Source: Actinoplanes lutulentus | GTDB taxonomy: Bacteria; Actinomycetota; Actinomycetes; Mycobacteriales; Micromonosporaceae | Length of the DNA stretch: 64,000 bases | Direction: 5' to 3' | Assembly: GCF_003259845.1 (NCBI RefSeq) | Contig: NZ_QLMJ01000002.1 | Span: 558,001 to 622,000 of the forward strand | Part shown: positions 38,403 through 46,859 of the stretch, piece after piece | Layout: each line of letters begins with the position of its first letter | Numbering within the stretch: position 1 is the stretch's first letter | Notes under the pieces: model-generated | Database searches by the model: none | Told to the model about the DNA's origin: nothing | What the model saw: only the letters and a program-made list of their open reading frames with translations | Program-made: the position numbers and the translations under genes

Positions 38403-40619
38403 GTGGCGTCGACGAACGCGTACGTGAAGCCGGAAAGCGTGCTGGCACGCACCGCGCGCGAGATGGTCGAGGCGCACGCGGCAGCCCCCGGGACGATCCT
38501 GTGCCAGGTCTGCGGCGAACGGCATCCGTGCCGCACCGCCCTGTCCGCGGCCGAGGTCATGGAAGCGGCCGGCCTGGCCGAGGCATCCGGCCTCCTGGCA
38601 GCGAGCCGCCCCGCCTGGAGCCCGTCCACCGAGCAACAGCCGCCCGCCGAGACGCCTCCCTGGGCGGTCGCCGGCCCGCAGGAGCCGCCGTCGTGGACCC
38701 CGCAGACGCCTTCCCTGCCGTCAGCCGCGGAAACACCCAAATCTCTCGCCCCTTCGGGCCTCACCTGGCCGCCCTCGCCCGAGCCCGCCGGGATCGTTCC
38801 GCCCGTCCCGGATCCGGCGACGCCGCCATGGAACCCAGGACCGGACGCGGCCTCCCCGCGGGCGCAGGCTCCGGCGAGCGACATCGCGCTGCCCGCAGCG
38901 CCTTCTTCCAGCCCCATGGGTACGAGTGAAAGCTCCAGTCCCCGCCTGCCATGGCCCCTGATCGACGGGCCAAGCCGAGCCCCGCAAGCCCTCAGCGACG
39001 AGCCTTCCGGCACGGTGCTGGGCCCCGCGCCCGCTCCCGGATCACCGGCACCCTTCCCGCTCGCCCCCGCCGAGCCAGAGCCCCTCGCATCCGGACCAGT
39101 CGCATCGGGGCCAGTCGGATCTGGGCCAGTCGCATCGGGGTCGTTCGCATCGGGGCCGTTCGCGTCGGGATTGTCGCTTCCGCAGACCATGCCGCCGGCC
39201 GCGTCGCCGATGCCGGCCGCGGGACTCTCGGCCGGCACACCGGGCCCGGCACCCTCCCTGGACAAGCCGTACCCCGCTCCGGCCCCGGACGGGCCGTCGG
39301 CGGGCGCGTTCCCCGGGCTGCCGCGGGCCGAACCTCCGCGGGCCGATGCGCCGCGGGCCGATCCGCCGTGGGCTCAGCCCATGTCAGAACCCGCCGCGGT
39401 CCAGCCGGCCCAGCGCCTGCCGCTGCCCCCACCTCTGCCCCTGCCCGACCCGGAGAGCTCGCCCGCCGAGCCCGCTGCGGAAATCCCTTCGGGGCGGCCC
39501 GCGTTCGGTAGCGCGCTGAGCCTCCCCGACCCCGAGGAGCCTCTGGCCGAACCGTCCTTCGGCGCGGCCCCCGCCCAACCGTTCCCCGGGCCGTCCCTCG
39601 GCCAGCCATCCCTCGGGCAGCCGGCCGCCGCGGCCGGCGTGCCGTTCTCGAACGCCGCAGCCGGCGATCGGGACGATCTGATGGGACAGCCGTCGGCTTA
39701 CAGCCAGCAGAACAGTCCGCTCGACGCCCCGCGCTTCGCCCGCTCGGCGCGCCCGGCGGCCGGCCCGCAGGGCACCCCACCCGGACCGGGTCTCGGCAAC
39801 CTGCCGGGATCGGGTCTCGGCACCCCGCCGGGACCGGGGCTCCCGGCCGAACCCCGGGGCATCCTCTCCGGCGACGCCACCTCGGGCGAACCGGCTAACT
39901 ACCTGCCCTCCGCCGCGATGATGGCCGGCGATGCGGGCGCGCAGCCGGGAATGCCTCCCGCGCCGATGACCGGTTCCGCACCGAGCGCCCCGGGCATGCC
40001 ACCGGCTCCGGGCATGCCACCCGCCCCAGGAATGCTCAACGCCCCGACCTCGCCCGCCGGCTCAGGCCTGCCCGGTGCTCCGGCAGCGCCCGGCGGTTCC
40101 GGCTTGCCCGGTAGGCCCGCGCCGGCCGGGGCCGCGCCGGCCGGGGCCGCGCCCAAGCGGCCGCCGCTTCAGGCCCCCGACATGGGTCAGAGCCAGCCCG
40201 GGCCGAACGCCATCCCCAGCGTCGCCGGACCCGGCACCGGCACCAACCTGGGACCGGCGGGTCCGGGAGCCGGAACCAACGCCGGAACCAACGCCGGGCC
40301 CGGCACCGGCACCAATCTCGGCCCGGCCGGCGCCAACGCGGGGCCGGGCGCCGCGCCCGCTCGGAAGCGGCCGTCGCTTCAGGCGCCGGACATGGGGCAG
40401 CACAACCCGGTCGGTCACCCGGCGCTCCAGGCGCCTGATCTCGGGCAGCACGCGCCGGTCGCCGGCGTTCCGCAGAACACCGCGCCGGCTCCGGCAGCTC
40501 CCGCCCCTGCTCCGGTAGCCCCGGCCGCGCCGCGGGCGGAATCGGCCGGCCCGGACGTTCTCGACGACCCGGCCAGTGCGCCGTCGGGGCTGCCGGGACG
40601 CCGGAATCGGCAGGGCTGA
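38403..40619 (+). CDS. Proline/alanine-rich low-complexity protein with an N-terminal zinc-knuckle-like motif
   Basis: A 738-residue protein. The first 60 residues look folded and conserved: a helix (VLARTAREMVEAHA), then C34-x2-C37-x5-C43 with a nearby histidine (CQVCGERHPCRTA), possibly binding zinc. The other 680 residues are Pro/Ala/Gly/Ser-rich and probably disordered, with short repeats such as ADPPRA, PGMPPAP and, near the end, three copies of LQAPD(M/L)GQ. No signal peptide or membrane segment is present. The GTG at 38403 has a GGGGGGCGGAG site. Position-specific codon bias holds throughout, so the frame is real. It lies upstream of the sigma-STAS gene. Confidence 0.6.
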   Translation: MASTNAYVKPESVLARTAREMVEAHAAAPGTILCQVCGERHPCRTALSAAEVMEAAGLAEASGLLAASRPAWSPSTEQQPPAETPPWAVAGPQEPPSWTPQTPSLPSAAETPKSLAPSGLTWPPSPEPAGIVPPVPDPATPPWNPGPDAASPRAQAPASDIALPAAPSSSPMGTSESSSPRLPWPLIDGPSRAPQALSDEPSGTVLGPAPAPGSPAPFPLAPAEPEPLASGPVASGPVGSGPVASGSFASGPFASGLSLPQTMPPAASPMPAAGLSAGTPGPAPSLDKPYPAPAPDGPSAGAFPGLPRAEPPRADAPRADPPWAQPMSEPAAVQPAQRLPLPPPLPLPDPESSPAEPAAEIPSGRPAFGSALSLPDPEEPLAEPSFGAAPAQPFPGPSLGQPSLGQPAAAAGVPFSNAAAGDRDDLMGQPSAYSQQNSPLDAPRFARSARPAAGPQGTPPGPGLGNLPGSGLGTPPGPGLPAEPRGILSGDATSGEPANYLPSAAMMAGDAGAQPGMPPAPMTGSAPSAPGMPPAPGMPPAPGMLNAPTSPAGSGLPGAPAAPGGSGLPGRPAPAGAAPAGAAPKRPPLQAPDMGQSQPGPNAIPSVAGPGTGTNLGPAGPGAGTNAGTNAGPGTGTNLGPAGANAGPGAAPARKRPSLQAPDMGQHNPVGHPALQAPDLGQHAPVAGVPQNTAPAPAAPAPAPVAPAAPRAESAGPDVLDDPASAPSGLPGRRNRQG

Positions 40620-40658
40620 GCCGCCGGGAAGATACCGAAAGGGGGGCCGGTGGTGATT

Positions 40659-40690
40659 GTTTGAGTCCCTGACTCAACGGGCACTAGCGT
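40659..40690 (+). promoter_or_regulatory. Candidate promoter and dyad operator of the sigma-STAS gene
   Basis: GTTT (40659-40662), 16 bases, then GGGCAC (40679-40684) resembles the GTTT-N16-GGGTA type used by SigB/SigF sigma factors, which would allow autoregulation. A perfect dyad TTGAGTC-CCT-GACTCAA (40661-40677) overlaps it. TAGCGT at 40685-40690 could instead serve as a sigma-70-type -10 with TTGAGT as -35. Confidence 0.4.
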
Positions 40691-40748
40691 GCCACGCAAG
40701 AGCAGAGTCACGCCGTCCTGCCTGGTACTGGTTGTGGAAAGGCCTGAT

Positions 40749-41897
40749 ATGTCCGCGCGCCGCCCCGCCGGCGAGTCTGCCGACACCGCGTTCGAGGATC
40801 TCGACGTGGCCGCGGCCGAGTACGCGGAACGCCGGGCCGCCGCCAGCCCCGCGCAGATGGATTCGCTGCGTGAGGACCTGATCCGGCACTGCCTGCCGTT
40901 CGCCGGCCGGCTCGCCCGCCGCTATCGGAACCGGGGTGAGTACCTCGAGGACCTGGAGCAGGTGGCCCGGCTCGGCCTCGTGAAGGCGATCGACCGCTAC
41001 GACCCGGAGCGCGGCTCGTTCACGGCGTACGCGGTGATCACCATTTCCGGGGAGTTGAAGCGGCACTTCCGGGACCGCACCTGGGGTGTGCACGTACCAC
41101 GCCGGGTGCAGGATCTCAGCCTCGAAGTGGGGCACGCCTCGATGGTGCTGACCAGCGTGCTGGCGCGTACGCCCACGATCGCCGAGCTGGCCGAGCGCCT
41201 CGGGGTAGGCGAGGCCGCAGTGCTGGACGCGGTGGAGTCGGCCGCCGGGTACTCGCCGGCGTCGCTGAACGCGCCGGTCGCCGGTGACGGTGTGGCCGAG
41301 TTCGGCGACCTGATCGGTGACCTGGACGGTGACCTGGAGTCGGTCACCGACAAGCTGACCGTGATGGAGCTGCTTCTTCGCGTGCCGGCCCGGGAACGCC
41401 GGATGCTGGCGATGCGCTTCTACGGCAACCGGACCCAGGCCGAGATCGCCACCGAGCTGGGCATCTCGCAGATGCACGTGTCCCGGCTGCTGAGCCGGGC
41501 GCTGTCCTGGCTGCGGGAGGCGATGCTCAGTGACACACCGCCGCGCTGGGACGGTGGCGAACCCCGGGCGGCGCCGCACGGCATGCAGGTGACTGTCGAC
41601 AAGGACGGCGCCACGATGGTGGTGCGGGTCCGCGGCGAGGTGGACCGGGACAACGCCGAGCGGCTGCGGACGGCGCTGCGCCACGCGACCGGCTCGGGCG
41701 CGAGCGCGGTCGTTGTCGACTTCGCGGGCGTCCCGCTGGTCGACGCGGCCGGTGTCGCGGTGCTGGTCGACGCCGTGCAGGCAGCCGGTGCGGCGAGTGT
41801 GGACATCGCGGTGAGCGGCGCGCAGCAGTACGTCGCGCGTACCCTCGCGGTCTCGGGCCTGGAGAACGTCCTGCGGCGAGCGAGCGACCGGGTCTGA
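40749..41897 (+). CDS. SigB/SigF-type sigma factor fused to a C-terminal STAS domain
   Basis: A 382-residue fusion. Residues 1-265 are a stress/sporulation-type sigma factor: region 2 (about 40-110, with LEDLEQVARLGLVKAIDRY), region 3, and region 4 with the HTH TQAEIATELGISQMHVSRLLS (about 229-249). Residues 278-378 are a complete STAS domain of anti-sigma antagonist type. Its phospho-site motif, normally D-S-S-G or D-S-T-G, is D332-A-A-G, so it cannot be phosphorylated there. The ATG at 40749 has GGAAAGG upstream. A sigma factor and an antagonist domain in one chain is unusual: the STAS part could hold off the anti-sigma factor in cis. It converges on two STAS-HATPase genes. Confidence 0.88.
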   Translation: MSARRPAGESADTAFEDLDVAAAEYAERRAAASPAQMDSLREDLIRHCLPFAGRLARRYRNRGEYLEDLEQVARLGLVKAIDRYDPERGSFTAYAVITISGELKRHFRDRTWGVHVPRRVQDLSLEVGHASMVLTSVLARTPTIAELAERLGVGEAAVLDAVESAAGYSPASLNAPVAGDGVAEFGDLIGDLDGDLESVTDKLTVMELLLRVPARERRMLAMRFYGNRTQAEIATELGISQMHVSRLLSRALSWLREAMLSDTPPRWDGGEPRAAPHGMQVTVDKDGATMVVRVRGEVDRDNAERLRTALRHATGSGASAVVVDFAGVPLVDAAGVAVLVDAVQAAGAASVDIAVSGAQQYVARTLAVSGLENVLRRASDRV

Positions 41898-41941
41898 GCC
41901 CGGCGGAGCCGGCGAAAAAGGAAGAAAGAACGCGACAGCGA

Positions 41942-42655
41942 TCAGGGCCGGAGCAGTGAGGCCCAGACGACCTTGCCGCCCTCGGACGGCAGCCATCCCC
42001 AGGTGTCGGCGACCGAGCTGACGAGCAGCAGCCCACGGCCGGCGGCCGACGCGGGCTCGTCCGGACCACCTGGCTCCGGTGGCCGCGGTGTGCCGTCGCG
42101 GACCGCCAGGTGCAGGTGCTTGGACCGCAGCGATATTCGCAACGACATCATGGTGTGCGCGTGGTCGATCACGTTCGCGACCAGCTCGGTGACGATCAGG
42201 CTGGCCGGGGCGACCAGGTCCGGCAGTTCCCAGAGCAGGCAGGCCTCGGTAGCGACGTCCCGGGCGTGCCGGGTGGCACCGCTCACCGGCAGCAGGTCCT
42301 CGCTGATCAGCGGTATGGCGCGGTGGTCGTCGCCGAGGTGCGCGTACGCCGCGGCCAGGTCGTCGAAGAGCGGCAGCTGGAGCAGGTGCTGCCGGGTGTT
42401 CCCGGCGGGGGAGCAGAGCAGCACCGGCGTGCCCGGCCAGCGGGCGGCCTGGCGCAGCACCACGGTGAAGGCGTCGAGGGCCGGAGGCTGGTCGACCTCG
42501 AGGCCGGCCAGGTCGATGAGAAGCGCGTCGGGCTGCTCGGCCAGGCACTTGAGCAGCCGATCCCGCAGCGGTACGACGTCGGCGAGCTGGAGCCGTCCGC
42601 TGGTGGACACGACCAGGCGTGCGCCGTCGGCTCGAACCTCGCACTGGACCGTCAT
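41942..42655 (-). CDS. STAS-HATPase (RsbW-like) fusion protein
   Basis: A 237-residue protein whose first 105 residues have a STAS fold (VSTSGRLQLADVVPLRDRLLK; LIDLAGLEVDQP) and whose last 115 are an RsbW-type histidine-kinase-like ATPase (N-box ELVANVIDHAH; G-box GRGLLLVSSVADTWGW). RsbW-like proteins bind sigma factors or phosphorylate STAS antagonists. The STAS half lacks serine at the usual phospho-position. The ATG at 42655 with GGCGGAGG directly upstream is chosen; the open frame runs further. It is the second gene of a leftward pair facing the sigma-STAS gene. It is probably the anti-sigma factor of that sigma factor, but this is inference. Confidence 0.78.
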   Translation of the reverse strand: MTVQCEVRADGARLVVSTSGRLQLADVVPLRDRLLKCLAEQPDALLIDLAGLEVDQPPALDAFTVVLRQAARWPGTPVLLCSPAGNTRQHLLQLPLFDDLAAAYAHLGDDHRAIPLISEDLLPVSGATRHARDVATEACLLWELPDLVAPASLIVTELVANVIDHAHTMMSLRISLRSKHLHLAVRDGTPRPPEPGGPDEPASAAGRGLLLVSSVADTWGWLPSEGGKVVWASLLRP

Positions 42656-42756
42656 GCCTCCGCCTTCCGAGGATGCCCGGGTACCCCCGGCGACGCGGAC
42701 CAAAACGCCGGGCCGGTGAAAACGTCAGGCAGTACCCATCTCGACGATAGTGCCGG

Positions 42757-43482
42757 TCAGACGAGCTGTGTCCACACGACCTTGCCGTCGCTCACCGGGA
42801 GGACACCCCAGGCGTCGGTCAGGTCGCGGACCAGGCGCAGGCCGCGCCCGCCCGCGTCGGTGATCGACGGGTCGAGGGTCCGGGGCATCAGGAGGCTGCC
42901 GTCGCGTACCGCCATGATTATCCGGCCGTCGCGCAGGCCGAGGGTGAACCGCATGGTGGTGTGCGCGTGCCGGACCACGTTCGCGACGAGTTCGGTGGCG
43001 ACCAGGGCCGCGGTCGCCGCCGCGTCGGGCCGCTGCCATCCGGCGCAGGCCTGGTCGACGAGGTTGCGGACCTGGCGGCAGGCTTCCGGCACCGGCCGCA
43101 GCCGGACCCGGATGGCGTTCTGGGCGGGCTGGGCGTCCGCCTCGGCGAGCGCCGTGGCGCAGTCGTCGGCCATCCGCAGCCCGAGACAGTCGGGCGCGGA
43201 CGCCAGGGCGTCACGGGTCGCCCGGCCGGCGCCGCACACCACGATCGGCACCGCCGGGAATTCCGCGGTCTGGCAGACGACGGCGCCGAGCGTGGTGAGC
43301 GCGAGCGGGTCGGCGATATGAAGCCGCCCGACGTCGAGCAGCAGCCTGCTCGGAAGCACGGACAGACTCCGGCGCACCGCGGCGCCGAGGGCTTCGCCGG
43401 TGAACCGGTCGAGGGTGCCGCTGATCGTGAGGACACCCACCGGCAGGTCCCGTTCCGGCCGGCAGACGAGCTGGCTGGGCAT
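42757..43482 (-). CDS. STAS-HATPase (RsbW-like) fusion protein, paralogue
   Basis: A 241-residue paralogue with the same layout as its downstream neighbour: a STAS half (about 1-110, LTISGTLDRFTGEALGAAV; LLDVGRLHIADP) and an RsbW-type ATPase half (N-box ELVANVVRHAHT; G-box GRGLRLVRDLTDAWGV). Again there is no serine at the STAS phospho-position. The ATG has a strong GGGAGG site. The two genes are about 100 bases apart. Two copies with diverged STAS halves suggest they answer different partners or signals. Confidence 0.78.
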   Translation of the reverse strand: MPSQLVCRPERDLPVGVLTISGTLDRFTGEALGAAVRRSLSVLPSRLLLDVGRLHIADPLALTTLGAVVCQTAEFPAVPIVVCGAGRATRDALASAPDCLGLRMADDCATALAEADAQPAQNAIRVRLRPVPEACRQVRNLVDQACAGWQRPDAAATAALVATELVANVVRHAHTTMRFTLGLRDGRIIMAVRDGSLLMPRTLDPSITDAGGRGLRLVRDLTDAWGVLPVSDGKVVWTQLV

Positions 43483-43545
43483 CGGGTCCCGCCTCCCTTC
43501 ACCTACGTCGTGCAGGGGGTGCCCTCGCTATCGGCCCGGCAAACG

Positions 43546-44673
43546 TCAGGCCGGGTTCCGGATCTGTTCGTAGAGCGCCAGGTAGGCCTCGGCCATCACC
43601 GCGGGAGTGAATCGGCGCTCCGCCTCGGCCCGGCAGGCACGCGGATCGATCGCGACGGCCTTGCCGACCAGTTCACCGAGGTCCTCCTCGGAGCTGGTGA
43701 GCAGACCGGTCCGGCCGTGTTCGATCAGCTCGGGCAGACAGCCGCGGGCGATCCCGACGACCGGGGTGCCCAGCGCGAGCGACTCGACCACGGCGGTGCC
43801 GCCCGGTTCCTCCCAGCGCAGCGGGAACAGCGCCACGCGAGCGCGGGCCACCAGCAGGTCACGCTCGCGTCCGGTCACCGTTCCGGCCCACCGCACGCGT
43901 ACCCCGTCGACGTGCGGCGCGACCTCGTCGCGCCAGAAACGCACGTCGGGGTTGAGCGCCGCGGCCGGGTCACTCTCCGCGGCGGCGAGCTCTTCGGGGC
44001 TTTGGTACGGGCCAACCGGCCCCGCCAGCACCAGGTCGAACCCGTGCCGGTGGGCGAGACGGGCCGCCAGATCCTGTCCCTTGCCCGGGTTGATCCGGCC
44101 GAGGACCAGCGCGTACTCGTCCTTGGCCACGTCGATCGGCGGCTCGGCGGCCAGCGGCGTGGCGAGGTGGACGTGCCCGATCGCGTGGTCCCGCAGGGCC
44201 TGCGGGGCGCGGGCCAGCTGGGCGGCGGAGACGCCGTTGACGTGTACCCGGCCACCGCCGTCGAAGCGGGAGTAGAGCTCGGGGTGCTTGTGCAGGTCCC
44301 AGTGCAGGGTCTGCAGGCCGGGTGGCGCGTCGGCGCCGAGCGTGGCGAGGGTGACCAGGCCGGCCGCCTCGACGTGGTCGTGGATCAGATCGATGTCGTC
44401 GCGGCCGCGCAGCGCCCGCACCACGGCGTGCTGGTGGGCCTGCACCACGCCGACGGCCTGGTTGTACGGCCGCTGGATCGCCGCGAACTGGCCTTTCTCG
44501 AAGACCGAGATCCGCTCCTCCGTCTCGATGGTGCTCTCGCCGACGCTGGCGAGGACCACCTCGACGCCGAGGCGCCGCAGCTCCGGCACGAGCGCGGCGA
44601 CGATGTTCTCGATGCCGCCGTACCCGGCCGGTGGCACCGGCAGCCATGGGCCGGCGTTCATCAGGACCTTCAC
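43546..44673 (-). CDS. GT4-family glycosyltransferase
   Basis: A 375-residue GT-B fold glycosyltransferase. It starts MKVLMNAGPWLPVPPAGYGG, with the glycine-rich acceptor loop (GGIE), and has the second-domain GRINPGKGQDLAARL and the EPGGTAVVESLALGTPVV block that binds the nucleotide sugar. The start overlaps the stop of gpgS by four bases (ATGA). Enzymes next to GpgS commonly extend glucosylglycerate or make compatible solutes and methylglucose polymer precursors, but other sugars are possible. I cannot name the donor or acceptor. Confidence 0.88.
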   Translation of the reverse strand: MKVLMNAGPWLPVPPAGYGGIENIVAALVPELRRLGVEVVLASVGESTIETEERISVFEKGQFAAIQRPYNQAVGVVQAHQHAVVRALRGRDDIDLIHDHVEAAGLVTLATLGADAPPGLQTLHWDLHKHPELYSRFDGGGRVHVNGVSAAQLARAPQALRDHAIGHVHLATPLAAEPPIDVAKDEYALVLGRINPGKGQDLAARLAHRHGFDLVLAGPVGPYQSPEELAAAESDPAAALNPDVRFWRDEVAPHVDGVRVRWAGTVTGRERDLLVARARVALFPLRWEEPGGTAVVESLALGTPVVGIARGCLPELIEHGRTGLLTSSEEDLGELVGKAVAIDPRACRAEAERRFTPAVMAEAYLALYEQIRNPA

Positions 44674-45683
44674 GCGGCGACCGCCCGGTTGAGCGCGGGC
44701 AGGTCGAGCGAGATGAGCGGCGGCCGCTCGGTCACGCCGGTCTCGGTGATCGCGATCTGCCGGTCCAGATTGGGCAGCGCGTCGTCGCCGCCCCGGCGGA
44801 ACTGGGTGAGCAGGGTGGACGGCGGCAGCGAGTCGCCGACCAGGCCGCGCCGGTGCATCCGGGACCAGGCGGTCACCATGATCTGCGCGGCCATCCGGCC
44901 GAGCGCCTCGGTGCCCTGGTGGCGGTGCTTGCGCTCGCCGAGGTCCACCTGGGCCAGGGCGTCCAGCCCGACCAGGTCGACGAGGTCGATCAGCATGCCG
45001 ACCTCGACGCCGTACCCGGAGACGAACGGGATGCGCTCCAGGGTGCGGCGGCGGCCGGCGTACTCGCCGGCGAGCGGCTGAACGAATCCGGACAGCTCCG
45101 GGAAGAACAGGTTGAGCAGGGGCCGTGCCGCAAGCTCGGTGACCCGGCCGCCGCCGTCGGTCTCGACACCTGCCGTCCCGATCAGCGGCCGGTGGTAGAA
45201 GCCCTTGACGAAATCAACGGTGGTGTCGGTCAGCAGCGGGCCGAGCAGCCCGGTGACGAAGTGCGCGGAGAACTCCCGCAGGTCGCCGTCGACGAACGCG
45301 ACGACGTCGCCGGTGCTGGCCGCGAGCCCGGCCCAGAGCGCGTCGCCCTTGCCCTCCATCCGGGGCAGCCCGCGGGTGAGCCGGTCCTGGCTGACCACCC
45401 GGGCGCCGGCCCGGCGGGCGACCATCGCGGTCGCATCGGTGGACCGGGAGTCGACCACGACGATCTCGTCGACCAGCGGTATCCGCTCGACCAGCTCCCG
45501 GCGGATCGTGGACACGATCGCGCCGATGGTGGCCTGTTCGTTGCGGGCCGGGATCACCACACTGACCCCGGTACCGCCCTTCGCCGCGAGCAGCTGCTCC
45601 GGCGTCCACTGGGAAGCCCGCCCGGTCCGGTACGTCGTCCACGCCTCGACGATCGGTGAGGCTGTGTCATTCGCCTGCCACAT
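44670..45683 (-). CDS. gpgS: Glucosyl-3-phosphoglycerate synthase
   Basis: A 337-residue GT-A fold enzyme matching actinobacterial GpgS, which joins glucose from UDP- or GDP-glucose to 3-phosphoglycerate, the first step toward glucosylglycerate and methylglucose lipopolysaccharide. Family blocks are IPARNEQATIG, VDEIVVVDSRSTDATA, EGKGDALW, VAFVDGDLREFSAHFV (metal-binding DxD-like), VKGFYHRP, the GRVTELAARPLLNLFFPEL stretch and GYGVEVGMLID. The ATG has a GGGGGAA site. It starts a leftward operon with the GT4 enzyme. Confidence 0.9.
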   Translation of the reverse strand: MWQANDTASPIVEAWTTYRTGRASQWTPEQLLAAKGGTGVSVVIPARNEQATIGAIVSTIRRELVERIPLVDEIVVVDSRSTDATAMVARRAGARVVSQDRLTRGLPRMEGKGDALWAGLAASTGDVVAFVDGDLREFSAHFVTGLLGPLLTDTTVDFVKGFYHRPLIGTAGVETDGGGRVTELAARPLLNLFFPELSGFVQPLAGEYAGRRRTLERIPFVSGYGVEVGMLIDLVDLVGLDALAQVDLGERKHRHQGTEALGRMAAQIMVTAWSRMHRRGLVGDSLPPSTLLTQFRRGGDDALPNLDRQIAITETGVTERPPLISLDLPALNRAVAA

Positions 45684-45866
45684 CAGCTTTCCCCCAAGCT
45701 CGCGATCTTCTGGCGCCGCAGGCCTTTCCCGGGATGTGGCTTTGTCAATCTTTCTGGATGGTTACAGATTGAATGCGGGTAGGTGTCCTCCCTTATGGAT
45801 GGTTTGGGATCGCGTCCGCTGGTAATCCATCGCTGCGAATCGACCGAGCGGGTGGACGGAGAGCAC

Positions 45867-46859
45867 GTGGCAAGAACCAGGATCGGCATCATCGGTGCGG
45901 GCGGCGTGGCGGCGCGTCATGCACGAGTCCTCTCCGAGAACACGGACGCGCAGGTCACCGGCGTGACCGACGTGCTGCCGGAGGCGGCGGCGCGACTGGC
46001 CGGCGACCATGGCGCACGGGTGTTCCCGACCGTCGAGGCCCTGATCGATTCCGGTCTGGACGCCGTTTACGTCTGCGTTCCGCCGTTTGCGCACGGCGAC
46101 GCGGAACGGGCGGTGATCGCGGCCGGGCTGCCGATGTTCGTGGAAAAGCCCATTTCGATCAATAGTGAAATCGCTCACGAAATCGCTGCGTTGATTGCCG
46201 AGCGTGATTTGACAACTGCTGTTGGTCACCATTGGCGATATCTGCCGGTGGTCGAACGAGCCCGCGAACTGCTCGGCGGACGTCCGATCCGGCTGATCAG
46301 CGGCGCCTGGCTCGACAAGGTGCCGCCGGTCTCCTGGTGGGCGCGGGCCGACCGGTCCGGCGGGCCCGTCGTCGAGCAGGCGGCACACGTCATCGACCTG
46401 GCCCGGCACCTCGGCGGGGAGGTGGACGAGGTTTTCGCGTACGGGAACGGGACGCCGCCGGAGGCGCCGGCCACACCCGGGGCGGATGTCGACGGGGCCA
46501 CCACGGCGGTGCTGCGGTTCGCCTCCGGTGCGGTCGGCACCCTCGCGGCGACCTGCGTGCTCGGCTGGAAGCAGCGGGCCGGCCTGGAGGTGTACGCCGA
46601 CGGCCTGGCCCTGGCACTGACCGAAACCGAGCTGGTGATCCGGGACGGCTCGGGCACCGAGGTGATCGACTGTGACCCGGTGATCGCCCACCACGCCGTC
46701 GACCGGGCGTTCGTGGCCGCCGTCCGGGGCGAGCAGGACGACATCCGGGTGCCGTACGCGGAGGCCACGCGTACCCATGATGTGGCTCTGGCAGTGAGCG
46801 CGTCGGTGGCCGCCGGCCGCCCGATCAGCGTGAGCCGCACGGAGGCCGCGCGTGCCTGA
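45867..46859 (+). CDS. Gfo/Idh/MocA-family oxidoreductase
   Basis: A 330-residue NAD(P)-dependent oxidoreductase. The Rossmann loop GIIGAGGVAARHARVL is at the start, and the family EKP motif (FVEKPIS) holds the catalytic lysine. The HHWRYLPV and QAAHVIDLARHL blocks lie in the substrate domain. Family members act on sugars, inositols and related compounds; the substrate is unknown here. The GTG at 45867 with GGACGGAGA upstream is chosen over an ATG at 45783 that lacks conservation. The stop overlaps the next gene by eight bases. Confidence 0.87.
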   Translation: MARTRIGIIGAGGVAARHARVLSENTDAQVTGVTDVLPEAAARLAGDHGARVFPTVEALIDSGLDAVYVCVPPFAHGDAERAVIAAGLPMFVEKPISINSEIAHEIAALIAERDLTTAVGHHWRYLPVVERARELLGGRPIRLISGAWLDKVPPVSWWARADRSGGPVVEQAAHVIDLARHLGGEVDEVFAYGNGTPPEAPATPGADVDGATTAVLRFASGAVGTLAATCVLGWKQRAGLEVYADGLALALTETELVIRDGSGTEVIDCDPVIAHHAVDRAFVAAVRGEQDDIRVPYAEATRTHDVALAVSASVAAGRPISVSRTEAARA

